Part shown: piece after piece, positions 1-10,400 of the stretch | Layout of the letters: each line of letters starts with the position of its first letter | Position numbering within the stretch: the stretch's first letter is position 1 | Source: Candidatus Falkowiibacteriota bacterium | GTDB lineage: Bacteria; Patescibacteriota; Patescibacteriia; UBA11705; JACRDX01 | Reading direction: 5' to 3' | Assembly (NCBI GenBank): GCA_016212745.1 | Contig: JACRDX010000065.1 | Span: forward strand, 1-20,835 | DNA length: 20,835 nt | The notes under the pieces: model-generated | Database searches by the model: none | Seen by the model: only the letters and a program-made list of their open reading frames with translations | What the model was told of the DNA's origin: nothing | Translations under genes and position numbers: made by a program

Positions 1-243
1 GATGAGAAAAAATATTTGATAGATGAAACGCAGTATTTGGCCGCGGACGTTAGAACAAATGGAGAATATAGCTGGCAATTGAGTGAAAACGAATATTATG
101 TTTTGGGCGACAACCGTGAATTTTCGCTTGATTCGCGTTCATTTGGACCCGTTGATAAAAACTTAATCATCGGAAAAGCGTGGGTGCGCGGCTGGCCGTT
201 TAATAGAGTCGGCGTTTTTGGTGCTGTGAATTATAATATTTAG
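1..243 (+). CDS. lepB: Signal peptidase I, C-terminal fragment
   Basis: This is the last 80 codons of a gene that begins before the window. The fragment contains the conserved box E of type I signal peptidases: GDNR, then a serine, then DSR, then G-x-V (reading GDNREFSLDSRSFGPV), followed by a short tail. Enzymes of this family are membrane-anchored Ser/Lys proteases that remove signal peptides from exported proteins on the outer face of the cytoplasmic membrane. The catalytic serine and lysine boxes would lie upstream and cannot be checked here. The pilin-headed proteins at 2555 and 4484 have signal-peptide-like N termini and would be natural substrates, but that link is inference. Confidence 0.9.
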   Translation, partial: DEKKYLIDETQYLAADVRTNGEYSWQLSENEYYVLGDNREFSLDSRSFGPVDKNLIIGKAWVRGWPFNRVGVFGAVNYNI

Positions 244-255
244 AATACGTAAAGC

Positions 256-325
256 GGTTTAGGTATCGATGCCCGTTTCGTTATTCGTTAGACGTCAACC
301 GAAACGAGCTTCGAAACCGCGACCG
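256..325 (+). repeat. Dispersed palindromic repeat, copy 1 (core inverted)
   Basis: This is an imperfect palindrome between lepB and the hisS-like gene. Outer arms (GGTATCGATGCCC and GAGCTTCGAAACC) flank a 31-base core at 275-305 bounded by GTTTCG and CGAAAC. The flanks match copies 3 and 4 in the same orientation, but the core reads as the reverse complement of theirs. The copy contains an ATG at 269 that opens a spurious N-terminal extension of the next gene. Confidence 0.85.
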
Positions 326-358
326 TCAAACAATTTAGAATTTGATAATCTATATTTT

Positions 359-1708
359 ATGCCTCGACGTAAAAAAAGCGAATTGGAAATAAAACAAGTC
401 AAACAAATTAAAACGCCAGCATTGATTGCCGGCGTGAAGGACGCGCTGCCCACAGAAGATAAATTTTGGATGGGGTTGTTGAAAAACATTTTTGAAATTG
501 CGCAAGATTATACTTTTCAGTATATTGACACGCCAATAATGGAGCGGCCAGAACTTTTTGGGCATACATTTGGTCGTGGTAATAAATTGGTGCCGCACGG
601 AATCGCCACTTTTTTGCAAAAAAATGAAAAATTTATCTTGCGGCCAGACACCATTCCTGCGTTGGCGCGCGCGTTTATTGAGCATAATTTGGGAAATCAG
701 AGCTCAATTTTAAAATTATTTTCTTTTGGCAAAATTTTTCGCGGGATTGAAGATGAGCATGTTGGAAATTTGCGGCAGGCAAACGAGCTCACTTTGGAAG
801 TTTTTGGCAATAAGGCAGGCGCAACAGAAGCTGAATTGATTTTTATTTTTTACAATTTGTTCAAACGAATCAATGCCGAGTCAGTTGTTATTCTGAATAG
901 CTGCGGTTGTCTGAACTGCATTGAAAATTATGAAAAAGCGTTGCAAATGTATTATCGTCCCAAAAAAGTTGGGCTGTGCGTGAAGTGCAAAAATAATTTG
1001 GGTCGCAGAATTTTTGATGTTTTGAAATGCGAAAACACACGTTGCCAAAAAATCAGAGAAGACGCGCCGCAAATTGTTGATTGGTTGTGCCAAGAATGCA
1101 AAGACCATTATTTTAAAGTTGTTGAAGCGCTTGATGATTTGCAGGTTCCATATCAATTGAATCCTTGGCTGATTAAAGATTTTGAATATCAAAATCGCAC
1201 AATTTTTGAAATGAGATTTAATGAAGGCGGGTCAAATAAAAGTTTGTTGCTGGCAAAAGGTTCGCGGCATGACAATTTGGTGCAAATGCTTGGCGGCGAT
1301 TCTGTTCCAGCAGTTGGCATCAGTTTGGTTGCGGAAAAAATTATCCGGTTGATGCGCGAAAATAAAATTGTGGCACCAGAACGTCCTGGAACAGATGTTT
1401 ATCTGGCGCAATTGGCAGAAACGGCAAAAAGAAAGGCAATGGTATTTTTTGAAGATTTGCGAAAAGAGGGGTATGCGGTCAAAGCAAATTTTACGCGCAA
1501 CAGTTTGAAGAGTCAGCTTGAGCACGCAAAAAAAGTTGACGCCAAGTTGATTTTGATTTTAGCGCACAAAGAAATAATGGAAAATACAATTATTTTGCGC
1601 GACGCTGAAAGCGGAGCGCAGGAAGTTGTTAATTTTGACAAAGTAAAAATAGATATTAAAAAGAAGCTGCATGAAATAAATGCGCGGCGCTCAAAATCTA
1701 GGTCTTGA
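359..1708 (+). CDS. hisS: Histidyl-tRNA synthetase-like protein (divergent active site)
   Basis: This class II aminoacyl-tRNA synthetase homologue has 449 residues from the ATG at 359. An in-frame ATG at 269 lies inside a dispersed repeat, so I reject that start. The catalytic core has a motif 2-like FR (R128) followed by G-x-x-R-Q, a Cys-rich insertion (CGCLNC, CVKC, CENTRC, CQEC) like that of some bacterial HisRS, and a C-terminal HGTP anticodon-binding domain from about residue 340. Several signature residues differ from the family: RPE-x-T is RPDT (D97), RGLDYY is KDFEYQ (K273), GGRYD is GSRHD (302-305), and the motif 3 arginine is K327. It either charges tRNA-His with an altered site or is a HisZ-like or other paralogue. 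The fold is clear; the activity is uncertain. I see no Shine-Dalgarno site. Confidence 0.75.
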   Translation: MPRRKKSELEIKQVKQIKTPALIAGVKDALPTEDKFWMGLLKNIFEIAQDYTFQYIDTPIMERPELFGHTFGRGNKLVPHGIATFLQKNEKFILRPDTIPALARAFIEHNLGNQSSILKLFSFGKIFRGIEDEHVGNLRQANELTLEVFGNKAGATEAELIFIFYNLFKRINAESVVILNSCGCLNCIENYEKALQMYYRPKKVGLCVKCKNNLGRRIFDVLKCENTRCQKIREDAPQIVDWLCQECKDHYFKVVEALDDLQVPYQLNPWLIKDFEYQNRTIFEMRFNEGGSNKSLLLAKGSRHDNLVQMLGGDSVPAVGISLVAEKIIRLMRENKIVAPERPGTDVYLAQLAETAKRKAMVFFEDLRKEGYAVKANFTRNSLKSQLEHAKKVDAKLILILAHKEIMENTIILRDAESGAQEVVNFDKVKIDIKKKLHEINARRSKSRS

Positions 1709-1715
1709 TTTCTAG

Positions 1716-1744
1716 TTGCGGTTCTTGTATACTTTCGCTATAAT
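1716..1744 (+). promoter_or_regulatory. Promoter of rpsU-yqeY
   Basis: A -35-like TTGCGG at 1716-1721 and a perfect TATAAT at 1739-1744 are separated by 17 bases. Transcription would start near 1751, giving a leader of about 70 bases before rpsU that includes the hairpin at 1757-1799. Confidence 0.65.
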
Positions 1745-1756
1745 TTAAATATGGTA

Positions 1757-1799
1757 GAGACGAGATACCAGCCTGCTGGACGGGCAGGCATCTCGTCTC
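1757..1799 (+). repeat. Strong hairpin in the rpsU leader
   Basis: A 10-base perfect stem pairs GAGACGAGAT (1757-1766) with ATCTCGTCTC (1790-1799). Inside it, GCCTGC (1771-1776) pairs with GCAGGC (1784-1789), leaving a 4-base bulge on the left arm. An alternative inner palindrome is CCAGC/GCTGG (1768-1779). No T tract follows. It sits downstream of the predicted start of transcription and 21 bases before the ATG, so it may be a leader structure or a small mobile palindrome. A function is not demonstrated. Confidence 0.8.
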
Positions 1800-1819
1800 A
1801 TAGAAAGGGGACGGACAAT

Positions 1820-2068
1820 ATGGCAGTGGAAGTTAAGAAGAAAAGGAGCGAAACCTTTGAATCTTTGTTGCGCAGATTTAATAAAAGAATAATGCAGAGC
1901 GGCGTTTTGTTGCAGTTCAAAAAAGTGCGTTTTTTGCGCAAAGGTGAAAATCGCAACAAGCGGCGCGCAAGCGCGCTTTATCGCATGAAAATTACCGGGC
2001 AAAGAGAACATTTGCAAAAAATGGGTCTTTTGAAAGAAGACGACAAAAAGAAAAAGCGACGCAGATAA
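1820..2068 (+). CDS. rpsU: Small ribosomal subunit protein bS21
   Basis: This is a basic 82-residue protein of the bS21 family, a late-assembling protein of the 30S platform near the anti-Shine-Dalgarno end of 16S rRNA. The typical core is visible: E-x-F-E-S-L-L-R-R-F-N-K at about residues 11-22, then V-R-F-L-R-K, then a lysine/arginine-rich helix and tail ending KKKKRRR. The start at 1820 is preferred over the ATG at 1751 because the extra residues would be encoded by the leader hairpin and because a purine-rich AAAGGGG lies at 1804-1810, well spaced from 1820. The yqeY gene follows after 4 bases, a common pairing in bacteria. Confidence 0.93.
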   Translation: MAVEVKKKRSETFESLLRRFNKRIMQSGVLLQFKKVRFLRKGENRNKRRASALYRMKITGQREHLQKMGLLKEDDKKKKRRR

Positions 2069-2072
2069 TTTT

Positions 2073-2528
2073 ATGTCTTTAATACAACACATAGACGTTG
2101 ATTTAAAAGCTGCGATGCTTGCGAAGAACGAGATAGATATTGGAACGTTGCGAATGTTAAAAACGTCGTTGAAAAATCGCGCGGTGGAAATGCTTAAGCC
2201 GTTGGAACAATTGAGCGACGAAGAAGTTGTTGCTGTCCTTAAAACCGAATCAAAAAAGCGCAAAGAATCAATTGAAATTTTTGGACAAAATAACCGCGCT
2301 GATTTGGCGGATAAGGAAAAAGCAGAATTAAACGTCATTGAAAAATATTTGCCGCGCCAAATCAGCGCGGAAGAATTAAAAGCAAAAATTACAGAAGCAA
2401 TTGCAGAAATGCCGGAAAATGACCGTAAAAATTTCGGCGCAATAATGAAAGTTGTGATGGCAAAATATCCTGGACAAATTGACGGCAAAATTGCCAGCAG
2501 TATTATAAAAGAAGCTTGTAGCTTGTAG
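2073..2528 (+). CDS. yqeY: YqeY/GatB-like domain protein
   Basis: This 151-residue protein is of the YqeY family. It resembles the tRNA-binding tail domain of the GatB amidotransferase subunit and is often encoded beside rpsU. Recognisable features are the N-terminal L-K-x-A-M-L-A-K-x-x-x-x-x-G-T-L-R-M-L segment, K-R-K-E-S near residue 70, the E-K-Y-L-P-R-Q motif near residue 91, and the C-terminal F-G-x-I-M-K-V-V-M region with a G-x-I-D-G-K motif. It probably shares the rpsU transcript, since only 4 bases separate the genes. The exact cellular role of the family is not settled; a link to tRNA or translation quality control is inference from the fold. Confidence 0.9.
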   Translation: MSLIQHIDVDLKAAMLAKNEIDIGTLRMLKTSLKNRAVEMLKPLEQLSDEEVVAVLKTESKKRKESIEIFGQNNRADLADKEKAELNVIEKYLPRQISAEELKAKITEAIAEMPENDRKNFGAIMKVVMAKYPGQIDGKIASSIIKEACSL

Positions 2529-2554
2529 GAGGATAGTTTTTAAATTGGGCGTCC

Positions 2555-4396
2555 ATGCTTCCCAATCAAAAAATAATTAAAAAGTTTTTTAATCAAAAGA
2601 CAGCTGTCTCAGCATTGTTTGTTTTTTGCGCGGCAGTTGTTTTTTTAATACCATTTGTCGCTGCTGCGCAGGTTGACATGCAGACAGATTTACAACCCAT
2701 TCAAGAACAGACAGGTTTGCCAACAGGAGACATTCGCGTGATTATCGCAAAAATTATCCGCATTATTTTGGGTTTTATTGGTTTGATAGCGATTTGTATT
2801 GTTTTGTACGCGGGCTATTTGTGGATGACATCTGGAGGCGACCCAACTAAGGTTGGCAAGGCGAAAAAGTGGCTGATAAACGGCGTGATTGGTTTGCTGA
2901 TTATTTTTTCTTCATATTCAATAGTGAGTTTTATTTTAAGTCGTTTGCTGGCTATTACGCACGGAATTCCCATTGTTTCTTCAACCGAGGATGCGGTGAT
3001 AGATGTTGGCGGCGGAGGATTGGGTGGCGGTGCGCTTGGCAAAGTGGTTGCTGACCATTGGCCAGGCCGCAATGCGACCGACGTGGCGAGGAATACCAAT
3101 ATTATGGTGCGATTTGGCACTGCGTTTGACCCATATTCCATTCTTAAAACAGATGACAATTTAAAGTGCGAGGAAAAAACAATTTGCGGCCGGCTGAACT
3201 ATAACAACATAAAAATTTATTTGCTTAAAGATCAGGAAAAAAATCAATGGCCGCAAGATGACGCAAAATTGATTAAAGACGGAATGGTGACTGTGAGCGA
3301 AGACCATAAGATTTTTGTTTTTAATCCATATAATCCAGAAGACCCGAAAAAATATCTTGGTTCTTCTACCGAAGATGTTTCGTATGTTGTTTATTTAACG
3401 CAAAATATTTTGAAACAAGGCAGCAAAAAAACGATTTTTGAAAGCAATGCGCCTGATTATGCATGGATGTTCACAACAGGCACAACCATTGACCAGACGC
3501 CGCCGTACGTCAAATCTGTTGTGCCACTTGGGCCTGACAAAGTTGCGCGCAACTACATTGTTCAGATGAATTTCAGCGAGCCCATTATTCCGCCGTTTCA
3601 CCAGACTGCCAGCGGCACTGGTGCTGACGCTGACAATGAGATTTATTTAAAAACCAGTAGCGGATATATTTCCGGCAATTTCAAGGTTGGTTTAAATGGA
3701 TTCAGGACAGTTGAATTTATCACTGACAAAGAGTGCGAAGGTGTAAAAGTAAATTCTTGCGGCGAAAAAATTTATTGTTTGCCAGCTGATGCGACAATTG
3801 GCGTGACAATAAAGGCAGGCCAATTGTCCAATGAGCCGCCAATGGCACTTTTTCCGCCTAAGGGAATTGTTGATGGCGCTGGAAATTCTTTGGATGGCAA
3901 TCACAATGGAGTGAGCGAAGGCCAGCCAAATGATAATTACAATTGGTTGTTCAGCACAAGCGGAGAAATTGATGTTATTCCGCCAATAATAGATGAACTG
4001 TCACCGAATTTAAACGCGGGAAATGTTGATCCAACAGCAATCGTTTCAATTTTCTTTGATTCAGCGATGAGCACCGACAGTTTATTTGGAAATGTCATAT
4101 TAAAAGGCGACCAGTGGGAAAAATGGTATTCAATCAAAGTTGAAGACAGAGAAAAACAGGGCAAAATTATTACCAGCGCGAGAATTAACATACAGCACGG
4201 TGATTTTGATAAAGCGCCGGAAAAAAAGCCAACGTTTAAATATTATTCAATTGTCACCAACGGTGTGCGCGATTTGTTGCAAAATTGTTATCGGCCATGC
4301 AAGGGTCCGAATTGTTTGAACACTGCTGCGTCTTGTTGTCCTGACCCGAAAACAGGTATTTGCAAACCAGAATTGGTTGCTGGCTGCGGGCTATAA
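2555..4396 (+). CDS. Pilin-headed surface protein with Ig-like domains (613 aa)
   Basis: The N terminus has a signal-peptide-like hydrophobic stretch (about 17-38, ending VAAA before Q39) followed by two hydrophobic helices (about 66-90 and 105-128). Between them is a polar SGGDPTK turn. This layout resembles VirB2/TrbC-type pilins and the T4SS pilin family common in Patescibacteria. A Gly-rich linker (about 151-162) leads to three extracellular segments with the look of bacterial Ig-like (Big_5) domains, starting near residues 168, 315 and 475, the last two opening with P-P-x-[VI]. A Cys-rich tail (about 578-613, seven Cys) closes the protein. It is paralogous to the next gene, which starts the same way. 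AGGAGG at 2527-2532 is 22 bases upstream, too far to set the start. Likely a membrane-anchored surface or adhesion protein; partner and ligand are unknown. Confidence 0.75.
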   Translation: MLPNQKIIKKFFNQKTAVSALFVFCAAVVFLIPFVAAAQVDMQTDLQPIQEQTGLPTGDIRVIIAKIIRIILGFIGLIAICIVLYAGYLWMTSGGDPTKVGKAKKWLINGVIGLLIIFSSYSIVSFILSRLLAITHGIPIVSSTEDAVIDVGGGGLGGGALGKVVADHWPGRNATDVARNTNIMVRFGTAFDPYSILKTDDNLKCEEKTICGRLNYNNIKIYLLKDQEKNQWPQDDAKLIKDGMVTVSEDHKIFVFNPYNPEDPKKYLGSSTEDVSYVVYLTQNILKQGSKKTIFESNAPDYAWMFTTGTTIDQTPPYVKSVVPLGPDKVARNYIVQMNFSEPIIPPFHQTASGTGADADNEIYLKTSSGYISGNFKVGLNGFRTVEFITDKECEGVKVNSCGEKIYCLPADATIGVTIKAGQLSNEPPMALFPPKGIVDGAGNSLDGNHNGVSEGQPNDNYNWLFSTSGEIDVIPPIIDELSPNLNAGNVDPTAIVSIFFDSAMSTDSLFGNVILKGDQWEKWYSIKVEDREKQGKIITSARINIQHGDFDKAPEKKPTFKYYSIVTNGVRDLLQNCYRPCKGPNCLNTAASCCPDPKTGICKPELVAGCGL

Positions 4397-4442
4397 AATG
4401 TGATGAAATTTTCAATTATCAATTATCAATTATCAATTTTCT

Positions 4443-4470
4443 CCGCCAAAGGCGGATGCGCCTGTGGCGC
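4443..4470 (+). repeat. Two tandem mini-hairpins
   Basis: CCGCC-AAA-GGCGG (4443-4455) and GCGCC-TGT-GGCGC (4458-4470) are two 5-bp stems with 3-base loops, separated by AT. They follow an AT-rich run built of repeated AATTATC units (about 4410-4440). They lie in the 87-base gap between the two pilin-headed genes. No T tract follows, so a terminator is doubtful. Confidence 0.6.
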
Positions 4471-4483
4471 AAAATAATTTACA

Positions 4484-7400
4484 ATGTTCAAGAATCAAAA
4501 AAAACTATTTTTCGTAATGATGGCGTTAATTGTCGCAGGTATTTTTGTTGCGAAAATTGTTTTTGCGCAGGTTGATGTTGGTTTGCAGCCGCTTGCAAGC
4601 ACCGGCTTGTCGCAAGAAGACCCGAGAATGATTGTCGCGAAAATCATAAAAATTATTTTGAGCTTTTTGGGAGTTGTTTTTCTGGCGCTGATTGTTTATG
4701 GCGGATTTTTATGGATGGCTGCTGGAGGCAGCGACCCAAAAAATGATAAGGCCCGAAAAACATTAATAGCCGCTGTTATTGGCATAATCATTGTGTTGAG
4801 CGCTTACGCGATTACCGCTTTTGTCATCAGTAGGTTAGGCGAGGCGACCGGTATTGAAATTGTCGGAGGGTTGCCAAGCGGAGGCGAAGAAGGAGGTGTG
4901 GGCGGAGAGGGTGGCGCTACCGGTGGGGCGAATTTTTACGTAAAATCCTTCATGCCAAATGGAAAATCTGAAATATATAATGTCCAAGTTCGCGTTTTGT
5001 TTAATAAAGAAGTAAAAGAAAACTCTGTTTCTGGAAATTTTATTGTGCGGCAGGCAGCTGACAGCAAAGAAGTTGACGGCAAAGTTGAAGTTGACGCTGC
5101 CAAAATTATTTTTACGCCAAGTCAAAAATGCGCTGAAAATGAAACGCAGTTTTGTTTTGATAAAAATACGCAATACGAAATTGTTGTGAAAGAAGGATTG
5201 CGCAGCATTATTGATTCAAAAATAACGTGCAGCGCATCATTTGCGTGTTCTGCGAAATTTACAACCGGAGAGAGCTTTGATGATGCGACTCCGAAAATTT
5301 ATGTCAGCTATCCTGTTGGCGGACAAAGCGTGAAAGCAAACAGTATTTTGTTGATGCAGGCAAAAGCAACGGATAATTTTGGGGTTTCGTCAGTTGATTT
5401 TTTCTTTGACCAAAAAAAGATTGGCGCTGACCAGCCAAAAATCGCAGCGCTAAAAGAATTTGACGCTGCGTTTGATTTTGATTTGACTGGCGCTGCATTA
5501 GGCAAACATTTTGTCAGCGCACGAGCATTTGATTTGGCTGCGAATTTTGGCAACGCGCCAGAAATTAGTTTTTATGTAAAAGATGAAAGTTGTTTTAATG
5601 CCAAGGATGAAATTATTTGCGGAAAACCAGAGTGCGGTTTGTGCGATGGTGGCAAGTGTGATAATGATTCGCAATGCGCCACTGGAACATGCGACAAGAC
5701 AAAAGCCGTTTGCGTTGATTTGCCAATTATTTCCAGCGTGTCGCCAGCAAAAGGCGCCGCAGGAAATTTCGTGACGATTTCTGGAAAATATTTTGACGAT
5801 TTTGGACCAGCCAGCAAAGTTGAGTTTAAAGATGCCAAGAGCGCATGGATAAAAGCAGAATTAGGTTGCGCTGCTAAATCATGGACAAACAATCAAGTGG
5901 TGGTGGTTGTTCCGTCTGCTGTGGCTAGCGGGCCGATAAAAATAACAACGAAAAAAGGATATGTTGACGCAACTGACAATGACCGCGGCTGGAAAGGCGA
6001 TTTTATTTATGATGCGAATGTTAAGTGGCCGGGTTTATGTTCAGTGACAAACGCGCTTGGTCAGGCGGCCGGCAAATACGCTGATTTGGTAATTGCCGAT
6101 GGTAGTGGTTTTGGCGATTCGCGCGGCGATGGCGACAATGTTTATTTTGGCGAATTTAGCGCTGACATCAGTGGCACTTGGGCTGATAAAAAAATATCAG
6201 GCGTCAAGATTCCTAATTTGCAGCCCGGAAAAATTAATGTAAAAGTTTCTAATAACAATGTTTTGAGCAATGCTGTTTCTTTTGACATTTTGCAGACAGC
6301 TGAACTGCCAATGATTACCAGTATAAGTCCTGCGAACGGCGGCAAAGGTCAGTACGTGACGATTTCCGGCTCAAATTTTGGCGACACTATTGGCCAGGTG
6401 CAGTTTGTAAAAGAAGATGACCCTAGCAAAATATACGTTGCTGAATTGGGTTGTAGTCAGGGCGCGTGGAATAATGCGCAGGTTGTTGTGAAGGTTTCGT
6501 CAAAAATTCCAATTGCCAATATTGGCAAATACACAGTTCAGATTGTTAAAGGCGAAGTGAAAAGCAATCAAGTAATGTTTGAGGTGAATAGTAAGGCAGT
6601 CACGCCTGGCATTTGTTATGTTAAACCAGCGAACGGACCAGCTGGCACGAAAATTGAAATCAGCGGTGAAGAATTTGGCGCGTCGCAGGGAAATACTGGG
6701 AGGGTGGTTTTTTATAATGACGCGGAAGTGAAAGATGGATTAGTTTGGGCAAATGAAAAAATTTCAAATATTATTGTTCCGCAAACAGCAAAAAGCGGGC
6801 CTGTTTATGTTTTGAGTTCTGCTGGATTGAAAAGCAATGAGGTGAATTTTTCCGTTGGTTTGTGCACTGCCAATAGCTGCGCCGCTGGACAAACGTGTTG
6901 CAATGGTTTGTGCTTGCCAGCTGATGAATGCAAGGCAGCTGGATTGCAATCTTGCGAATACGCGTGGATGTTTAGCACAGGATTGTTGCCGATTTATCCA
7001 GAGGTTTTGGAAATTCCTGTTTGCTCAAAAGATTATCCAGAAAGTCCGTCGCCATTTAAGAATTTGAAAAATGCGTGTCCAAATGCCGAGACAAGCGCCA
7101 TTTTCAATACGATGATGGACACAACCAGTTTTGTTAACAATGTAATTGTTTCAGCTTGCAATTCTCAAAAAGATGATTGCAATTTGGCGAATTGTTCAAA
7201 AGAGGGCGCAAATTGCCACAATTTGGCGTTAAAAGATTTTGACAATCCGCCGTTTGAATTTCGCGTTGTAAAATATCTTGGCGATGACAGAACGCAGCTG
7301 GTGTTAAAAACAAAATTGCAGACAAATTTAAAATATAGAGTGACATTGTTGTCTGGCGCAAAAGGAATCAAATCGCAGAGCGGCTTGGCGATGATGATGC

Positions 7401-10400
7401 CATATTTTTGGGAGTTTGCGACAGGCAACGCCAGTTGCAGCGTTGACCATATTTTGGTTAGTCCAAGCAAAGCGTTGTTGGATGATGTTGGCAAAGAAAC
7501 AAAATATGTCGCGCAGTGCGTGGCGAAAAATTGTAACACAGTCACTTGTCCGACAGAAAGCGAGTGGAAATGGGGATTTTCTGATGCTGATTACGCGGCA
7601 CCGCGAGCAATGTTGGATTGGGATGTTGATGAAAATTTCAGCACTGCAAAAGCTTTGGCAGAAACCAATCCTGACAAAGACATTGAAATATATTCGGTGT
7701 TTAAATCATATGACGAAAAACAGCCGGGCGAGTACAGCGATACAGCTGATTTGCAGATAAAATTCGCAGCACCGCAGGTAATAGATTTTTATCCTGCGTG
7801 CTTTACGGCTTGCCCGAGCTCGTTGGTGTTCGCGAAATTTAATACCAGCATGCTGGTTAAAAATGACTGGCAAAATAAAGTGATTGTTTTGCCATGTTTG
7901 TCGCAGGCATGCACAACATTTACGGCGGCTGGCCAGATTGCGGGTGATGCGAGTTATGATAGCGAAACAAAGACAGTGAACTTTGTGTTGCAACCGGGCG
8001 CGTTTTTTGTGTCAAATACATATTATCGCGTAATAATTGATGGCGACATAAAAAGCGAGGCAAATAAAGCGCTCACAGAATTGAACTATGATGAAAATAA
8101 TGACGGCAAAATAGATTCTTATTCTTGGATTTTTAAGACAAAAGATGATTCGGCCGTTTGCAAGCCGCAAAAAGTTAATGTTATTCCGCAAAAAATGATT
8201 AGCTATGATAAGGCGCAAAAGATTTTATATCAGGCAAGTCCAATCGGCGATCCGCTAGGTTGCGATGGCGTTGGGGAAATATTGGCGCCAAATCTTTATT
8301 CATGGACATGGGATTCATTGAAGCCATCAGTTGCGATAATTTCAACTGACCAGCGCAATCTGAATTTGCCAAAATATTGCAATGCAAAATGTTTGTTAAG
8401 CGGTAGCGTGCCAAAAGATCAGGCGGCGATTTGCGGAAATGGAAAAATTGAATATGGCGAAGAGTGCGATGACAGCAACAAATTAGATGGCGATGGTTGC
8501 AATTCAAAATGTTTGAACGAAGGAAGTGTCGCGTGTCTGAAAGTTGATGATGCGAATTGTTGCGGCAATGGAATCAAAGACAAAGCAGAGGATTGTGATG
8601 ATAAAAATGCAAAGAGCGCTGATGGTTGCAGCTCAAAATGTTTGAACGAAGGGTCAACGATTGCTGGGTTTATTTGCGGAAATGGAAAAATTGAATATGG
8701 CGAGGATTGTGATGATAAAAATGTTTTGGCAAAAGATGGATGCAATAGTCAATGTTTGTTTGAAGGAGCGCAATATGTTGTTGGCGCTGAGCCAATGATT
8801 TGTGGAAATGGAAAATTGGACGTGAATGAAGAGTGCGAAATGACTGATGCTGGATGTTCAAAAAACTGTTTGTGGCAGGGAACATTAAAATGTTCAAAGG
8901 CCGGTGAAGCAAATTGCTGCGGAAACGCGAAAATTGATGTTGGCGAAGAATGCGAGATTTATGATGTTTGGTGCGCGCAAAATTGTTTGAAACAAGGCGC
9001 GGATTATTCGTGGGGTGCGGTTTGTGGAAATGGAAAAGTTGAGCCAGGCGAAGACGCGGGCTGCGAGCCAGCAATTGATGAAAGCGCGCCGGGAAATTTT
9101 TACCAATTGGCAACTGTTGTTGGCGCGCTGCCTGAAAAAGTTTTTGTTGATTCAACAAACATTTTAGCTTATCCGTGGGATATAAATGCTACCGCGAAGA
9201 TTTTACAGGCAAAGGATATAAACGCAGCTGAATTGATTTATACGACATTGGGTTATGAAAATGGCCCGACTGATGGGAAAAAGGGTGGCGAAGGCGAAAG
9301 CCCGACCGGTTGCAAAGGATATGGTGAAGTGGCGTTTGTAAAAACTTCACCAGTTGCGAACGCGACAAACGTGTGTTCAAATGCTAGCATTTTGTTAGAG
9401 TTCAATCAACCGCTAAACTTGGATAGCTTAGCCAAAAAAATAACAGTTACTGTGGTTGGAGCGCAAATGCCGCCAGCTGCCGCGACAATTAAGAGCTGGC
9501 AAGACGCGAGCAGCAGCAATACAAAAGTTTTGATTGAACCAATTGGATTGTTAACCAGCAATAAGGCATATTTTGTGACGGTCGCGAATGGCGTTATTGA
9601 TTCTTGTGGAAAAGCGACAACAAAACCATTGGCCATTGGATTTACAGTTGATGGCGCGTGTAAAGTTGTGGCGCTGACAATTGATCCGGCCACAAAAATT
9701 TTCACCAAGCCAGCTGAAGAGCAGGAATTTGTCGCAATAGCGCAAGCTGAAAAAGATTATATTCACGAAGTTGTTGGACAATATGAGTGGACAATTACTT
9801 GGAAGTTGCCCGAATCGTCAAAAGACATTGTTGGCATTAAGCCATCGTCCAAAAATCCAAGCGAAAATATTGAAATAGCTTTTGCAAAAGACAAAGAAGG
9901 CCAAGATAATTTGCTTTATGCTGTTTTGGAAATAAGCGCAGACGCTTTGTTTGGAGGCATTGAAATTGGCAAAGGATTAGAAGCTGCCGCAAACATTGAT
10001 GTAATATTTTGCGATAAATTTTGGATGTGGAATGCCAACAAATATTTTGGTGACCCGAAACTTGATTTTGGCAAATTCAATTTGCAGATGTTTTATTGTA
10101 GAGATGGAAAAAGCAAGGAGGATGCGCTAGATGATTTGCCATTGATTAAAGATGTTGCTGGTAGCGTGAATAAGACGCAGTCGCCGATGATTTTTTACGA
10201 AGTGTTTTTTGTGCGTGAAACAGGGCCATATGGCGCGCCGCAAGCAGATTATGATTATGTGTCTGATGCGATGTCTTTGCGCATTGCTGAAAATCCGGGC
10301 GCTTGGCCGTTGGAACTTTGGTACAAACAATATGTGCCAAATCCGGGAGGTCCGCAATCAATGGATGTTGATGGTTATCACGCGATAAAAGACGGCAGAA

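Noticed and set aside
269..358. N-terminal 30-residue extension of the hisS-like protein
   Set aside because: It is encoded largely by dispersed repeat copy 1 and has no similarity to the family; the ATG at 359 is a better start.
1745..2488. Minus-strand ORF (247 codons) opposite rpsU and yqeY
   Set aside because: It lies across two recognised genes and the leader hairpin; no motif or start signal supports it.
2527..2532. AGGAGG as ribosome binding site for the 613-residue protein
   Set aside because: It lies 22 bases from the ATG with no in-frame start at normal spacing, and it overlaps the end of yqeY.
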